Source: Ophiosphaerella korrae (taxonomy: Eukaryota; Ascomycota; Dothideomycetes; Pleosporales; Phaeosphaeriaceae). From it: a DNA stretch of 64,000 nt. Both the position numbers and the translations under genes were made by a program. The stretch is taken from assembly GCA_028456385.1 (NCBI GenBank), contig JALNQF010000002.1:186001-250000 (forward strand), given 5' to 3'. Of the stretch, positions 1 to 11,293 are shown one piece after another; the stretch's first letter is position 1, and each line of letters begins with the position of its first letter. The notes beneath the pieces were generated by a model, which saw only the letters and a list, made by a program, of their open reading frames with translations, ran no database searches and was not told the DNA's origin.

Positions 1-105
1 GAAACAAGCTGCAAACAGCTACCCCACAGTCTGCACCCGCCTGTCTCTGCCCCCGGGCTACACATAAGACTCGCAGTGCGTGCAGTGCATGGCTGAGGCC
101 AGAGT

Positions 106-1753
106 ATGAACTCATTGACCGCCCTGGCCAGCATTGGAACACCTCCCCCAAGCCCACCGCCATCGCACGCCGGCTCAGAAAGCAATACCCTCCATCCACA
201 ACCGCCGTCTGCCAGTCTCCCCGGGTCGAATGATGCGAGTGCAGGCATAAGCCCTCAGCACGAGAAGGGCGACATGAGCGCTGCGAGGGGCCTTGCCTCG
301 GCCTACTCGGAAGCCGCCGTGTCCGAGGACGACGAGAAGACGCCACTTCTCAACCGCTCATCCGACGGGCCATATGAGGAAGCAAAGACTCGCAGGAGGT
401 GGCTCTATCCAAAGCGAATTTATGACGGCGCCGTGGGAGCCGTGGGGGTGCTGCTGTCGCCATTTGTGTACACCGGGCAGTGTCTGGTCGCATGCTTCTA
501 CTACGAAGAGGACGGCCAGTTCTCGTTCCTGGCCCCTGTGTATCACATCGCTCGAGCTTTTACCCGTTCGCGGCGGAAGAAGGTTGGGCCAAGGGAAAAG
601 CAAAGGCGCACTAGCAAGAGCTCGCCAAACACCATGCCCGAGGCAAGACGAGCGTCAAGGCGCTCCCTCTCCATCGCATCATCATCAACAGCAATGACTT
701 CCGAATCAGAAAGCGAAAGACCCCCCACGCGCGATGGGGAGCTCGATGGCCCCGCGCGCCACACACGATCTAAATCGACTGCATCATCTGCAGGAGATGA
801 GATAGCCCCCGCAAAGAGAACGATTCGTATCAAGCTGCATGCTGATGATTCGTTGAGACAACGCAAGGCATCAAAGAAGGCCCAGGCTCCCAGGAGCACT
901 TCTGGTCAGATCTCACCGGAAGCCGCAGCTGCCTTGAAGTCCCCCACCGGCCCTGTGACGGTGGCTTCAAAGCAATTGACCAAGTTCCCTCGGGCACCGC
1001 AGCCTCCACGGCCTCTGGTGCCGCGGCGCCAGCCCTCGTATTCCGGCCCAGGCACGTCTGCCATAGGACCACATCAGAAAACGCTTATAATTGATCTTGA
1101 CGAAACCTTGATTCACAGTATGGCTAAAGGCGGCCGTTTCCAAACAGGCCGTATGGTTGAGGTGAAGCTTCAAGCATCAGTTGGTGCTGGGGGTCAGATC
1201 ATTGGGCCGCAAGTGCCCATCTTGTACTATGTTCATAAACGCCCATACTGCGATGACTTTTTAAAAAAGGTTTGAGAACCTATCTGTGCAATCCCGTCTC
1301 TCTCGCTGATCATGTCATCAGGTCAGCAAGTGGTACAACCTCATCATTTTCACCGCCTCGGTCCAAGAGTATGCCGATCCCGTCATTGACTGGTTAGAGG
1401 TTGAGCGTAAATACTTCGCGGGGCGGTACTATAGACAGCATTGCACGTTCCGTAACGGAGCTTACATCAAAGATCTCGCTCAGGTAGAGCCTGACCTCAG
1501 CAAAGTCATGATATTAGATAACAGTCCTTTGAGCTACGTCTTCCATCCAGGTAAGAGCCGCATGCGGCATGGAATGCGTGGTGGTGACATTTACTGATGT
1601 GCAATAATAGACAATGCCATTCCAATCGAGGGCTGGATAAGCGACCCAACAGATTATGAGCTTCTGCATCTAATTCCGCTACTCGAAGGCCTCCAGTATG
1701 TCACAGACGTTCGTGCGCTCCTGGCGCTGCGGCTGGGGATGCCATCGGCGTAA
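106..1753 (+). CDS. nem1: Nem1-like nuclear envelope/ER membrane protein phosphatase, catalytic subunit
   Basis: Catalytic subunit of the Nem1-Spo7 phosphatase, which in fungi dephosphorylates the lipin Pah1 at the ER/nuclear membrane and so steers phospholipid versus triacylglycerol synthesis. Three exons: 106-1269, 1322-1550 and 1611-1753 (introns of 52 and 60 nt, phases consistent), giving 511 residues. The N-terminal third is disordered and Ser/Pro-rich. A hydrophobic membrane segment lies near residues 108-130. The FCP1/HAD catalytic motif DLDETL is near residue 330, followed by TASVQEYADPVID and the second HAD block MILDNSPLSYVFHPDN, which is formed across the last intron. Length and order are typical of fungal Nem1. 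The ATG at 106 is the first in frame. Identification is strong; partner and substrate are known from the family, not seen here. Confidence 0.93.
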
Positions 1754-2379
1754 GCAGTCGGGTAGCCACATTCCATACCGCAGTGATATTTGCTCTGCTT
1801 TCTAATCTTCACTGTATTATAGTTGTTTGGCAATACCGAGCAGTTGGCTAGGGCCAGTCGAAGGAGATACCCAAGAAATTTATTTATTCACATCCAATTG
1901 TGCATCATTGCCGACCTTGAGCACGTTTCTTGATAATGTGTCCTTTTTAATTGTTCACAATAGACTAGGGAGTACCCACTAGCTTGTAATATTTATCGTT
2001 GGGATTATCTACTGCAGCATTGGCCTGTCGTTAACCCACGTTCCGCGGGGGCCGCCAAGCTCTCTCGTAAACAGTTTTACGATTGACTTGCTTCTGCAGG
2101 TACTCTCCGCCTATCTTCCTGCAAAGAGTCAGCCCCACGACGCCCGGCTTCTTCTTGTTTGGTTCGCTATAGACAGTGCTACAGTTGTGTCTCCCATTCC
2201 ATGTTTTCCTTACCCTATCTAGTCGCATATTACTTTATTTCTTGCTTACCCCTGTCACTCTCTATGTTCTTACCATGTCCCTTTCGCTTTCCGCCTCCAA
2301 ACACTCACTCTAGACACGCTGTGCCAATGCATCCGACTTCAAGAAGAGAAGTGCGCTTGATTCCGATTCCTTCTAGCAG
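1754..2379. other. intergenic, no gene seen
   Basis: Space between the same-strand NEM1 and NLR genes. Only short open frames without recognisable content. It must hold the NEM1 3' UTR and the NLR promoter. Confidence 0.6.
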
Positions 2380-5300
2380 ATGTCGCCACAAGCCCAGACC
2401 GTTGACGTAGGAATGGATGATACAAGGTTAGCTGTCCCTAGAAGATTCGTAGCCTGGACTTACTCTTGCTTAGCACCGACCATCCTCTCTTCAATGGATC
2501 TGTCCAGGCCATTGAACATACAATCTTAGAAGAGCACCAAAGGGCATTTGATCATATCAATGCCTCGTCATTGCTAGATGAACTGCGGAACATTGCCACT
2601 CGTAACAATGCGGGCGACAGAACGCTCATCGCATGCTCGCGCAAGTTTGCACTCTTCGTACAAACCTTCACACATTACTTCAGCGTCCTAGACATATGCA
2701 CGCAGGTCAGAGTAGAATGGTCTGGCTGCTTTTGGGGAATTATTCGTCTGATCTTCCAGGTGCGTAGACTCAATCATGTATCGCGGGTGTCAGCCCCAAA
2801 CCTAATTACATTTCACAGGTAGCAAGCGGCTATCCACTCTTCTTGGAAAAGATTGCCGATAAATTCGAGGCCATGGCGAGTGCACTACCTCCATATCACC
2901 AAATCTATGCAAGATGCAAACAGCGTATGGATAGTTCGCAAATCAGGACGGACGACAGAAATTTAACCACGCTCATGTCTTATGTTTATGATGATATTAT
3001 AAGGATGTGCTTGGGCATGTACTGCGTCTTCTTTCGAGATCTTCAGGGTACGTAATTACCTCTCCAACTTCTCCAAAAAGATAAGACGCTATATCATTCG
3101 GAATGACAATTGTTGTGTGGCCGGCAGGTCATCTCAATGTTGTCATTCCTCGTACTTACCAGTCCACCGGGAGCGCAATATCCCCCACGAACTTCAGCTT
3201 TTGACTCATTTTTATCATGTATGGGCTGAAGTGTGCTGACGGAGCTTAGGCCCGGAATTGCGTCATCTGGCGTTGGATTCTCTCCAAGTTTCGCCATGGC
3301 GACCTCTGGATTCTCGTTTTGCGCAACTAGAAGGGCGGTTGGCCCAGCATCGCCGATGGCTAGAAAAGGAAACCAAGAGCCAGATTCAAGACTTTGCAGA
3401 AGTTGAACGACATCGGAAAAGATACATCCGATATCTATATCGGCGTAATGATACGACCATCGGTAGCAATGGTGAACTTCAAGAACAAAGATTGGCGAAG
3501 CGCATGAGGCGAGTCAAAATCATTCGAGCCTGGCTCTCAAATAGCTCGCATCATCAACAGACTGAACGCAACATAACCCAAATAGAATACCTCGGTTCCT
3601 CTAATTGGTTTTTCGATCTAGGCAAATATCGCAACTGGAAGCGCGGAAAATTCGACAAAGATCAGGCAAATAATGCCAAAGAATTACAAGATAACTGGCA
3701 TGACCGAGTAATCTTTGTCCAGGGTACGTTGATCAAAGACTCCAATGTGCTTAAATCTAACTGTAACTAAGCTGAAGCCGGGTTTGGCAAAAGCGTTCTT
3801 GCTAGAGCAGTTGTTGATGATCTCACTGCGGAAGGCGAAGATGTTGAAAGCAGCAGCAAGCCACCCTGCACAGCTTACTTTCATGCCGACGCCAATCATT
3901 TGGAACCTGTGCGCTCTGATGATGTATTCCGCCAGTTATCGTTACAGCTTTTGCAAGCTCATAGATACGATCACACAACACTTGATACCATCTGTCTCCT
4001 ATTGCGCAAAACATCATTTCAGGAAACAGCCACTATGAACGAGGTCTTGAACGTACTCCTAGTTTTGATGAGACAACATCCTACTTTTCTAGTCATTGAT
4101 GGACTTGATGACTGCGGCGAGCAAAAAGTGCTTCTCTCATGTCTAGCAGACCTGTGCCGAAAATCTGATTCAAGAGTCATCATATTCAGTAAACCGGGGA
4201 TAAGGATACCTTTGGAGTACCAAAAGTGGGCATCTGATGCACCTCACATTCTTCTTCTTGATTCTCAGTGCAACTCAAACATAATCGAGAATTTCATGAC
4301 CCAAAACCTAGACCAATTAGCGAGCCAGGGGTACTTTGGCATGTCGATGGACCGAACCCTCATTTTGCAGGTGGCACAACGGCCCGATGGAACATTCCTC
4401 TGGGCTACCTTACTTCTGAGATATCTCGATTGCCCAGTCCTTTCGCCAGACGAACGATTGGATGCGCTTCAGAATGCGCAGTCCTTGTACAGCCTAGAGG
4501 CAATCTACAGCAGTATCTTCGGGGCTATTGGGCGTCGACCTCCACACGAGAAGCGTATCATTGCTGATGTTTTTCGGTGGTTATCATTCCCAGTCCACAG
4601 GCTTTGTATTTCAGCACTACGTACGGCTCTTGCCTCTTCGATCGACGTGAGAGTGAATGAGGGCTCGTACGCTTCCGACATACTACAAGCACTTCCCCAG
4701 CTTACCTGCGGGCTTATTGAGGTATCAGATGAAAATATCTACTTCACACATCCATCGGCTCGGGAATACCTCCAATCATCTATGTCACAAGGCTTGGAGT
4801 TCAGCCTCTATGACGAAAGTAATGTCCATGCGCACCTCGCCGCTCGCTGTCTGTCTTACCTTGCTCATGATGTGCCAAAGCGGCCTTTGGGCGGACTGTC
4901 ACCGCATATTCGACCCATGGCCTCACCAGCCCCGGCGAGTAGCAGCGCCAGCTATCGTACCAACAAGTCTGGTGATAGCGGATATAAATCTCTATCCTCG
5001 TCTGACAACGATAATGCGCTTCCTCATCCAGTTCTACAGCCCCAGCAAAACAATGGGAGTACGCCAGCCATACGCACCATACCATTTGACACAAGTCTCC
5101 CCTTCCTGCGCTATGCAAGTCTCTGCTGGCCTATTCATCTGAGTCGAGCATTGGGCCCAACTCATGACCAACATCTTCACATGATATCTTTACCTGGGCC
5201 TTTTGGAGCATTTCCCTACCTCCCAGCAATGAGCGCGTTCCTTTCATCCCGGCTTGCAGTAACAGCCTGGGTTGAGGCCTCCTTTCGCTACAGCCTACCA

Positions 5301-5549
5301 CCCACTTTGACACGTCTTGTCGGTCCTCTATCTGATCTCAGGGGTGAGATACCGCCAGCAACCGTAGAAGGAAAGGAGTTGAGGCTAGTGGTCAACGAAG
5401 TAAACGCCTTGAGCGAAAAACTTGTAGAACTGAAACGAAGTTTTGCAACAACTCTCAGAGACAATCCAAGTCTAATCTGGCAAATGGGAGGCACAATCGG
5501 CGAGGACTACTGGCCAGTATGGGACAGAAGTACAGACATGCCACGATGA
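2380..5549 (+). CDS. NACHT-type NLR-like STAND NTPase
   Basis: Fungal NOD-like receptor, a class tied to non-self recognition and programmed cell death; its trigger is unknown here. Five exons: 2380-2426, 2474-2759, 2819-3047, 3250-3723 and 3772-5549, all in phase, 937 residues. The N-terminal domain (about residues 30-190, with the WGIIRLIFQVAS and FEAMASALPPYHQIYARC blocks) resembles the fungal DUF7708-type NLR leader. The P-loop AGFGKSVLAR sits near residue 348, built across the last intron, and Walker B FLVIDGLDD near 451. A winged-helix-like segment (VFRWLSFPVHRLCISALRTAL) and a TMHPSAREYL-like block (FTHPSAREYL) follow. No WD40, ankyrin or TPR array is visible at the C-terminus, which instead ends in a poorly conserved tail. 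The 47-nt first exon and the 202-nt third intron are the least certain parts. Confidence 0.8.
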
Positions 5550-6385
5550 CACACGCGCCAGACTCGAGCGCTGGTAAACATGTAATTACATAGATTCCAT
5601 AGATCTCATACATTTGATACATTCCACAACCAAGACCTCAGCTCCAAACCACCCAATTCCCACACCTAGCCCATGTGCGACCACACCTGACCCCCAAAAC
5701 TCACCGCACAGACATGCCGCTCCACGCCCTCAACGCCCAGCACACACAACTAATCCCGCATACACATTGCCCGCGCACGTGCGTGCCGCCCATTGGCCGG
5801 CCATGTGCACCGCGCCGCAACAGGCAAGACGCGCACGCGCCGATTGGCCGCGCGCGCCCTGTGCCTGTGCCCTTTTTGCCCCTCGAGCCCGCCGTTTTCA
5901 ATGGCAGACCTGTGTTTTTGCCGTTACGGGCAGGTTGGAGTGCATGGCGCTTTTTGGGGCTCAGGGCACGAGGGTGTGCGTGACCGGGGGGGGGGGGTAA
6001 AGAACGGGGTGGAATAGGATGGTTTGGGGGGGGGGGGGCCGTCGGCATCGTGGGACGAGGAATTGATGGGGGGCAAATGGGTTAGTGGACCGAGTTGAGG
6101 GGTTCTAGCGGGCCGTGGTGCAGTGGCGGGGTTTGGTGTTGGAGAGGTTGCGCCGATTGCGACGGTGCGCCGGATTGTTTGCGGTGTGCTGTCGATCTAT
6201 TCCGGAGGACGATTACGGCTATTTCTTGCGCTTTTGCTGGCCGTCGGCGTGTTGAGACGGTTTGGAATTGGTAGTGCCGTCTTATCGGCATTACGTACTG
6301 GCGGGTGTGCAGACCGCCTGGCGACTTTGAACTTCGCAAGAGGCTGAAAATCAGGCATGAGCCGCAAGCAAGATACAGCCTCGCA
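5550..6385. other. intergenic with C-rich tract and two long G runs
   Basis: No gene recognised. The left half is C/CA-rich on the + strand (about 5640-5900). Two uninterrupted G runs follow (12 and 13 bases), then the promoter of the downstream fusion gene. Confidence 0.6.
5986..6038. repeat. two long poly-G runs
   Basis: Twelve consecutive G at 5986-5997 and thirteen at 6026-6038. Such runs are length-unstable and error-prone in sequencing, and can form G-quadruplexes. Confidence 0.85.
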
Positions 6386-8378
6386 ATGTCGTTTCTTGGC
6401 CTTGAAGGATTGCATGTCTTTGTGACTGGTGCGGCAGGCGGCATAGGGAGCGCCATTGTTGACGAGTTCTTAGGTACGTTAGAGATCGATTGATAGTACC
6501 TATATTGGAATACATATCTGTCACTGCTGTATATTGATTGACAATTGGCAGCACAAGGTTGCAAGGTTTCAGCCCACGACCTTCGTGTGAATCCTCGTCC
6601 AGCCAACGAGAATGCAAACCTCCATTGTGTTCAGGGTGACATCGGTGATGAAGATTCCATCACCGAGGCCTTTACTCAAGCTCGGAAGCATTTCGGATGC
6701 CCTGTTAACATTCTGTGTGCCAACGCCGGCATAACGGATGAATCCAACAGTTATCCAATCTAGGAAATGCCAATAGAGCTCTAGGATCGAACGTACCATG
6801 TCAATGTTCGAGGAACGTATCTTACTATCAAGCACTTTCTAAAGAGCGTCGACTCTGCGCAAAAAGAAACAGGGAAACCTTTGGAAAATGTAAGTGTCAT
6901 AGTCACTGGGTCAGAATGCGGTGTGTTTGGACAGGCCGGGCATGTTGAGTATGCGTCTGGAAAAGCTGGATTACAATATGGACTCGTTAAGACAGTGAAG
7001 AACGAAATTGTACGATTGAACAGTAAAGCTAGGATCAATGCTGTCGCGCCTGGGTGGGTGGATACAAAACTGATTGAGGGACGATTAGACGATCCAAATG
7101 AGATGTGGAGAGAAGCAGAAGCTACGTATGTGTGCGAATCCAGATCGGACAACCTCCTACTTTTTTCTAACAAAAGGCAGCGTGCCTTTGAGAAAAATTG
7201 CGCAACCAACTGACGTAGCGAGAGCAGCGGCTTTTCTTTCGTCGCACAGAGCAGCAGGTCATATCTCAGGACAGTGTATCTCAGTAGACGGCGGCATGGA
7301 GGGCAGGATAGTTTGGTCTGAGGAGGAGATTCAGAGGATTAATGATTCTGTAAAAGAAGAGGTATTCGGCACAGTCACTCAAGGCGTGCAAATACCCAGC
7401 GATAGCCCACCCCCAGCACTGACCGGGAAAGCACAGCCTGTACTTACGTCTAGAAACAAGCCAAAGATAAAGATCCTTTTATCTGTAGATTTTGACGCTG
7501 TATCAGGTTGGTTGGGCACCGGACAACACCCAGACAACAATCTTGCAGATTACAGCACCGGTTTTTTCGCCGGCCAGGTTGGCGTGCCTCGACTATTAAA
7601 GCTCTTCAAGAAACTCGGCGTCCAAGACAAAGTAACATGGTTTATCCCCATGCACTCGGCCGAAACCTTCCCAGACGAGTTCCAAGGCATCATAGACAGT
7701 GGCGCCGAAATAGGACTACACGGCTACTGCCACGAAGGCGCACCCCAGCTCACATCCACGCAAGAACGCGACGTCCTAGAGCACTGCATCGCACTCTACC
7801 AAGAACTCGTCGGCCGCAGACCCGTCGGGTACCGAGCGCCCTTATACCAGCTCCGCGAGTCGACAGTGGAATTACTCGAACAATACTCCTTCCTCTACGA
7901 TTCTTCGCTCTCGCACCACGACAGCAAATTATACCACCTTCCAGGTCTGGCGCCCATCCAGCCGCCCACATACGAACCCTCTGCCAACGCCAAGGACTGG
8001 ATGAAGCCCATTCCCAGGCCGGAGCCGCCAACGCCTAAAACCCTCGTCGAGATTCCGGCAAACTGGTACACGGAAGATATGACGCCCCTTCAGTACTTAC
8101 CTCGCGTGGAGAACTCGCATGGCTATGTCGATGTCCGCGTGATCGAGAACATGTGGAAAGATAAGTTTGAGTGGATCAAGAGCGAAGTGGATGAGATGGG
8201 CGAGAAAGATGTTATGGTGTTCCCATTGGTGTTGCACCCGGATACAAGTGGTATGGCACATGTTATTGGGATGGTGGAGAGGGTGGTGTTGTGGTTGAAG
8301 GGGTGGGGTGAGGACGTTGAGTTTTGCACGTATGAGGATGCGGCAAGGGAATGGAAGGGGAAGAATCCTGTTGAGTAG
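6386..8378 (+). pseudogene. SDR oxidoreductase fused to CE4 polysaccharide deacetylase (HpPgdA/PuuE-like), with two in-frame TAG codons
   Basis: Exons 6386-6473, 6552-7125 and 7181-8378 join in phase to a 620-codon frame. Residues about 1-260 are a short-chain dehydrogenase: cofactor motif TGAAGGIG, NAG motif CANAG, catalytic YASGK, and the C-terminal block GQCISVDGGM. With no stop or break this runs into a polysaccharide deacetylase of the cytosolic PgdA/PuuE-like type: metal/active-site block SVDFDAVSGWLG, the HGYCHEG metal histidines, then RAPLYQ. So one polypeptide would carry both domains. Two TAG stops at 6761-6763 and 6782-6784 fall where the SDR family usually has Trp (PI*EMPIEL*DRT). 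No in-phase intron removes them. The gene is therefore a recent pseudogene, a sequencing error, or expressed only as its 3' half. Substrates are unknown. Confidence 0.8.
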
Positions 8379-10086
8379 AGTAGATATGATGATAGGCACT
8401 TGTGTCGTGAAATATCATAAAATAGAACTGGGAGGGCTTTAGCAAGGGTGAGGTTGTTGCTGCTTGTTGCTGCATGTGAGAAGGGTTAGTCAAAAAAGAA
8501 TAGCAATAACAACAATAAATGCCGTCACCCTGCTTCCAACGAACTTCGCAAAAAAAAAAAAAAAGGGTGTACCTCGAGACCACCACTGCGCACATCCAGC
8601 TGCGACTTCTACTAGGGCTCGGCTGAATAATGTGTGCACATATCTCCAACCAGGGGCCGTGTTCGACTACGCCATCCATCCTCTGCGCTTCACGATGGTA
8701 AACACCCGCAGGGAGTGCAAAATAGCACGACATATATAGCCGATAAGATATCATTATCTGCATTAGCGGCAAACAAGCAAGGCACACTTGTAGCGTGAAA
8801 GATGCAAGTGATGCGCGTTTGGTTTGCAAGTGAAAGTGGCAGAGTGGTTCAAAGGCAAACGCTTCCGGTTCGTAAGGCTCATCAAAACGACATTCCACGG
8901 CAGAAATCTATCAATCCAAGGCAGTTTCTATGATCATACTAATTAACCCTAACTCAAGCTTTCTCCACGGCCACCAGCACGAGGCCCAATGTTTATCTGA
9001 CGATACACAAAGCCCAACCCAACTGAGCTATAGTCCCAGAGATAGATTGTGTGACGGGGGCCCTACGTTAGAAATACAAGAGAGTGAAATTCGGCGTTAG
9101 GTGTTGATGAATCCTGTGCGCAAGCCTCATCGTTTCTTAGTATTATGGTCATATGCTGTATTTTTGATGTTGCTATCAGGGTCTGTGTTGTAATATCGGA
9201 TCTGTTGGCGTAGTTTGATGAAGGCTCAGTGCTGTTGAAGCGCGTGTTTGCAGAGTTGGAAGAGTTTGGTCTGGACTATATTCTAATGCTGCTTCCGCGT
9301 TTCATCTGGGTACGCGAAGATCAGACTGCTATGGATGGAATGCTGCTCGTGGACATGGAGACGGAGATGCAGTTATTACAATAATTTAGTAAATTTACTG
9401 GAGAAGTATAGATATAGACAGTAAAGAGGACATGGTAATGACGGCGTAAGTGGCACAGCATTGCAAATGTAAACGCCAAATAATTGCTCCAGCAATACCA
9501 TCGGACGCAGAATTTTTGACCATAATATATGGAGTATCTTTGCGATATTAGACACTTGCTGCCACGCTGGCATGGCGCTTCAATTGGTGCAGATGCTACC
9601 CTGAAGTATCCTCCGTCTTTATTGGCAATATCTTAGGAAACGCTCGCCATTGGTGGCCGCCCATCAACAATCATGGGCGATGGTCGATTAGCTGTCACGC
9701 ATGCCAGACTGGCATTAAATTCTCGAATGTGTCGAAAAATTTCTGCCCGGAGACTATATTCGGTGTCTTCCTCGTAGATTGGTTGATTCCAACTTCCAAC
9801 TTCCAATGGCGGATATGCCATAACGCGACCGTCTCCTCAGAAAGCTGCTGATGCAAGTGGCGATTCGGAACAATTGAATCAAGGGCGCCTGGAATTGAGA
9901 AAACATACTGGTGACAGTCGTGTGGCTTGCAAGCGTGCGCGTTGTCACTTTGACTAGTGAGTACGTAGAAGTGTTGGCTTTACCTGCGTGATTCAATCTA
10001 CAGCTTTGGTCGATTCACATAGAAAGATACTGATGTGGTCATCAAAGTGCGATGTTGGGAGAGAGAAGCCATAGAGTATGATCCAT
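8379..10086. other. intergenic, 1.7 kb, no recognised gene
   Basis: Contains a 15-base poly-A run at 8550-8564 and the 3' flanks of the two convergent neighbours. One short minus-strand frame at 9633-9821 has protein-like composition and is listed separately; nothing else is supported. Confidence 0.55.
9633..9821 (-). CDS. possible small ORF (62 aa), unrecognised
   Basis: An ATG-initiated 62-codon frame (MAYPPLEVGSWNQPIYEEDT at its start) with balanced, protein-like composition in an otherwise empty stretch. No domain, signal peptide or upstream exon could be established. It may be a last exon or a chance frame. Confidence 0.15.
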   Translation of the reverse strand: MAYPPLEVGSWNQPIYEEDTEYSLRAEIFRHIREFNASLACVTANRPSPMIVDGRPPMASVS

Positions 10087-11085
10087 TTAGACCCTTCGTC
10101 CTTTGCGAGCTGGGATTGGGGGCATTTGAAGCGGCCTCGCGCATGCTGTGAGACCTCTCGGCGCTGGATATTTCCAATCAAGCCAAGCATTCCAGATTAT
10201 AACTGAGGTTGTACTTGAGGCCCAGTAAAGCATTAGAGCAGCCGGTAGCTCTTGACACAGGGGCCCAATCATAAGCGATACACCAAGAAGAAGTCGTTTG
10301 ATGTAGGTCGATGTCTTGGAAGCGGTCTCGACGGTGTTCTTGGTCATGAAGATATTGAAGAACATGAGGCCTGAAACAATAAATGGCAGAGCGCCAGTAG
10401 GATCCGGGAGCAGCAGATCTGGAAACCATAACATTCCCTCATTGGCGAGGGATGGCTCAAACCATTTGCTAGCCGTAGTGGCGACGTCAGTTGCACCAGT
10501 AGCAACTTCCTCTCCTCTAAATGTAGATAAGGCCATGCCTAGCAGGCCATCACGTGCAGCGCATTTCTGCCTGATGGTGTCGGCTAGGGCAATGAAGATA
10601 GGTAACTGTGCAAAAGTCCAGCCAATCTGACCTTTAATGGTGATGTTCCATCTCTTGTCGAGCTTGGCTATTTCATCTTTTACGTCATTTTTCACTCGCG
10701 ACTGTGCCTCTCGGACGTTCCTGAAATTCCCCTGCCTCAATATCTCTGTTCGTTTGTTGTAGGCAACGGCTTGTCGCAGTGGCTGCAGGCCGAGGTAGCG
10801 TGCCATGAGTGATCGTGCCCATGAGCCGGCTGTTGTGACTAGGGCTCCTCGTATAATGAATGCAGTGAACGGTATAGCTGCATACCAGGGAACATTGGCA
10901 TGAATGAGGTTCATCATCTCATGGGGAAGGTAGAGGATGCTATCGAGCAGGGGATCTTGCCGTGGTGCCGAGACGTGGAAGGGGCGTACTGATGCACGGC
11001 ATGGTGACAGCGATATCGGAGACGCAGCCAACCTCGACGAGAACAATTGGCCCGCTGGCCGCCGCAGCAGCCTCGAGGGAAGCAT
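10087..11085 (-). CDS. cox18: mitochondrial inner membrane insertase Cox18 (Oxa1/YidC family)
   Basis: Cox18/Oxa2 inserts the C-terminal domain of cytochrome c oxidase subunit 2 across the mitochondrial inner membrane. Single exon, 332 residues from the ATG at 11085 (MLPSRLLRRPAGQLFSSR), chosen because it begins an Arg-rich mitochondrial presequence; the open frame continues upstream to 11277, so a longer start is possible. Family blocks seen: ANVPWYAAIPFTAFIIRGAL (first membrane helix), the coiled segment around RNVREAQSRVKNDVKDEI, GWTFAQLPIFIALADTIR, ALPFIVSGLMFFNIF and the last helix around PAALMLYWASSTTSV. The helix order matches Cox18 rather than the longer Oxa1. It is divergent from ALG11. 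Confidence 0.88.
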   Translation of the reverse strand: MLPSRLLRRPAGQLFSSRLAASPISLSPCRASVRPFHVSAPRQDPLLDSILYLPHEMMNLIHANVPWYAAIPFTAFIIRGALVTTAGSWARSLMARYLGLQPLRQAVAYNKRTEILRQGNFRNVREAQSRVKNDVKDEIAKLDKRWNITIKGQIGWTFAQLPIFIALADTIRQKCAARDGLLGMALSTFRGEEVATGATDVATTASKWFEPSLANEGMLWFPDLLLPDPTGALPFIVSGLMFFNIFMTKNTVETASKTSTYIKRLLLGVSLMIGPLCQELPAALMLYWASSTTSVIIWNAWLDWKYPAPRGLTACARPLQMPPIPARKGRRV

Positions 11086-11293
11086 GTTGTGACGATATCG
11101 TTGATGTCCTGACTGACGTGAGAAATTCCGAACGGAACGGAACAGCGAGAGGAAGCTTGAGCACGAGCCAGGGTCGTCCCACGCTGCCGGGCCGGCCAGG
11201 AACATCCCGCTTGCACATTCATCCTTCATACCACCATGGCTGCTTCCTGCTAAGTTTTCCTGTTGCGACAGCCTCACTTTGGCTTAGTCCGCC
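11086..11293. promoter_or_regulatory. shared bidirectional promoter region of COX18 and ALG11
   Basis: Only 208 bp separate the two start codons of these divergent genes, so both promoters must lie here or overlap the coding ends. No individual element could be assigned. Confidence 0.55.

Noticed and set aside
6750..6784. 35-nt intron that would remove both TAG codons of the fusion gene
   Set aside because: Too short for this genome, no branch site, and excision shifts the frame.
7098..7180. Independent start at 7098 for the deacetylase half
   Set aside because: The first 28 codons read through a good 55-nt intron (GTATGT donor, CAG acceptor) that joins the SDR in phase.
8826..8890. tRNA-like stretch (GGCAGAGTGGTTCAAAGGC) after position 8830
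   Set aside because: The D-arm-like start is suggestive, but no acceptor stem, anticodon arm or T arm can be paired around it.
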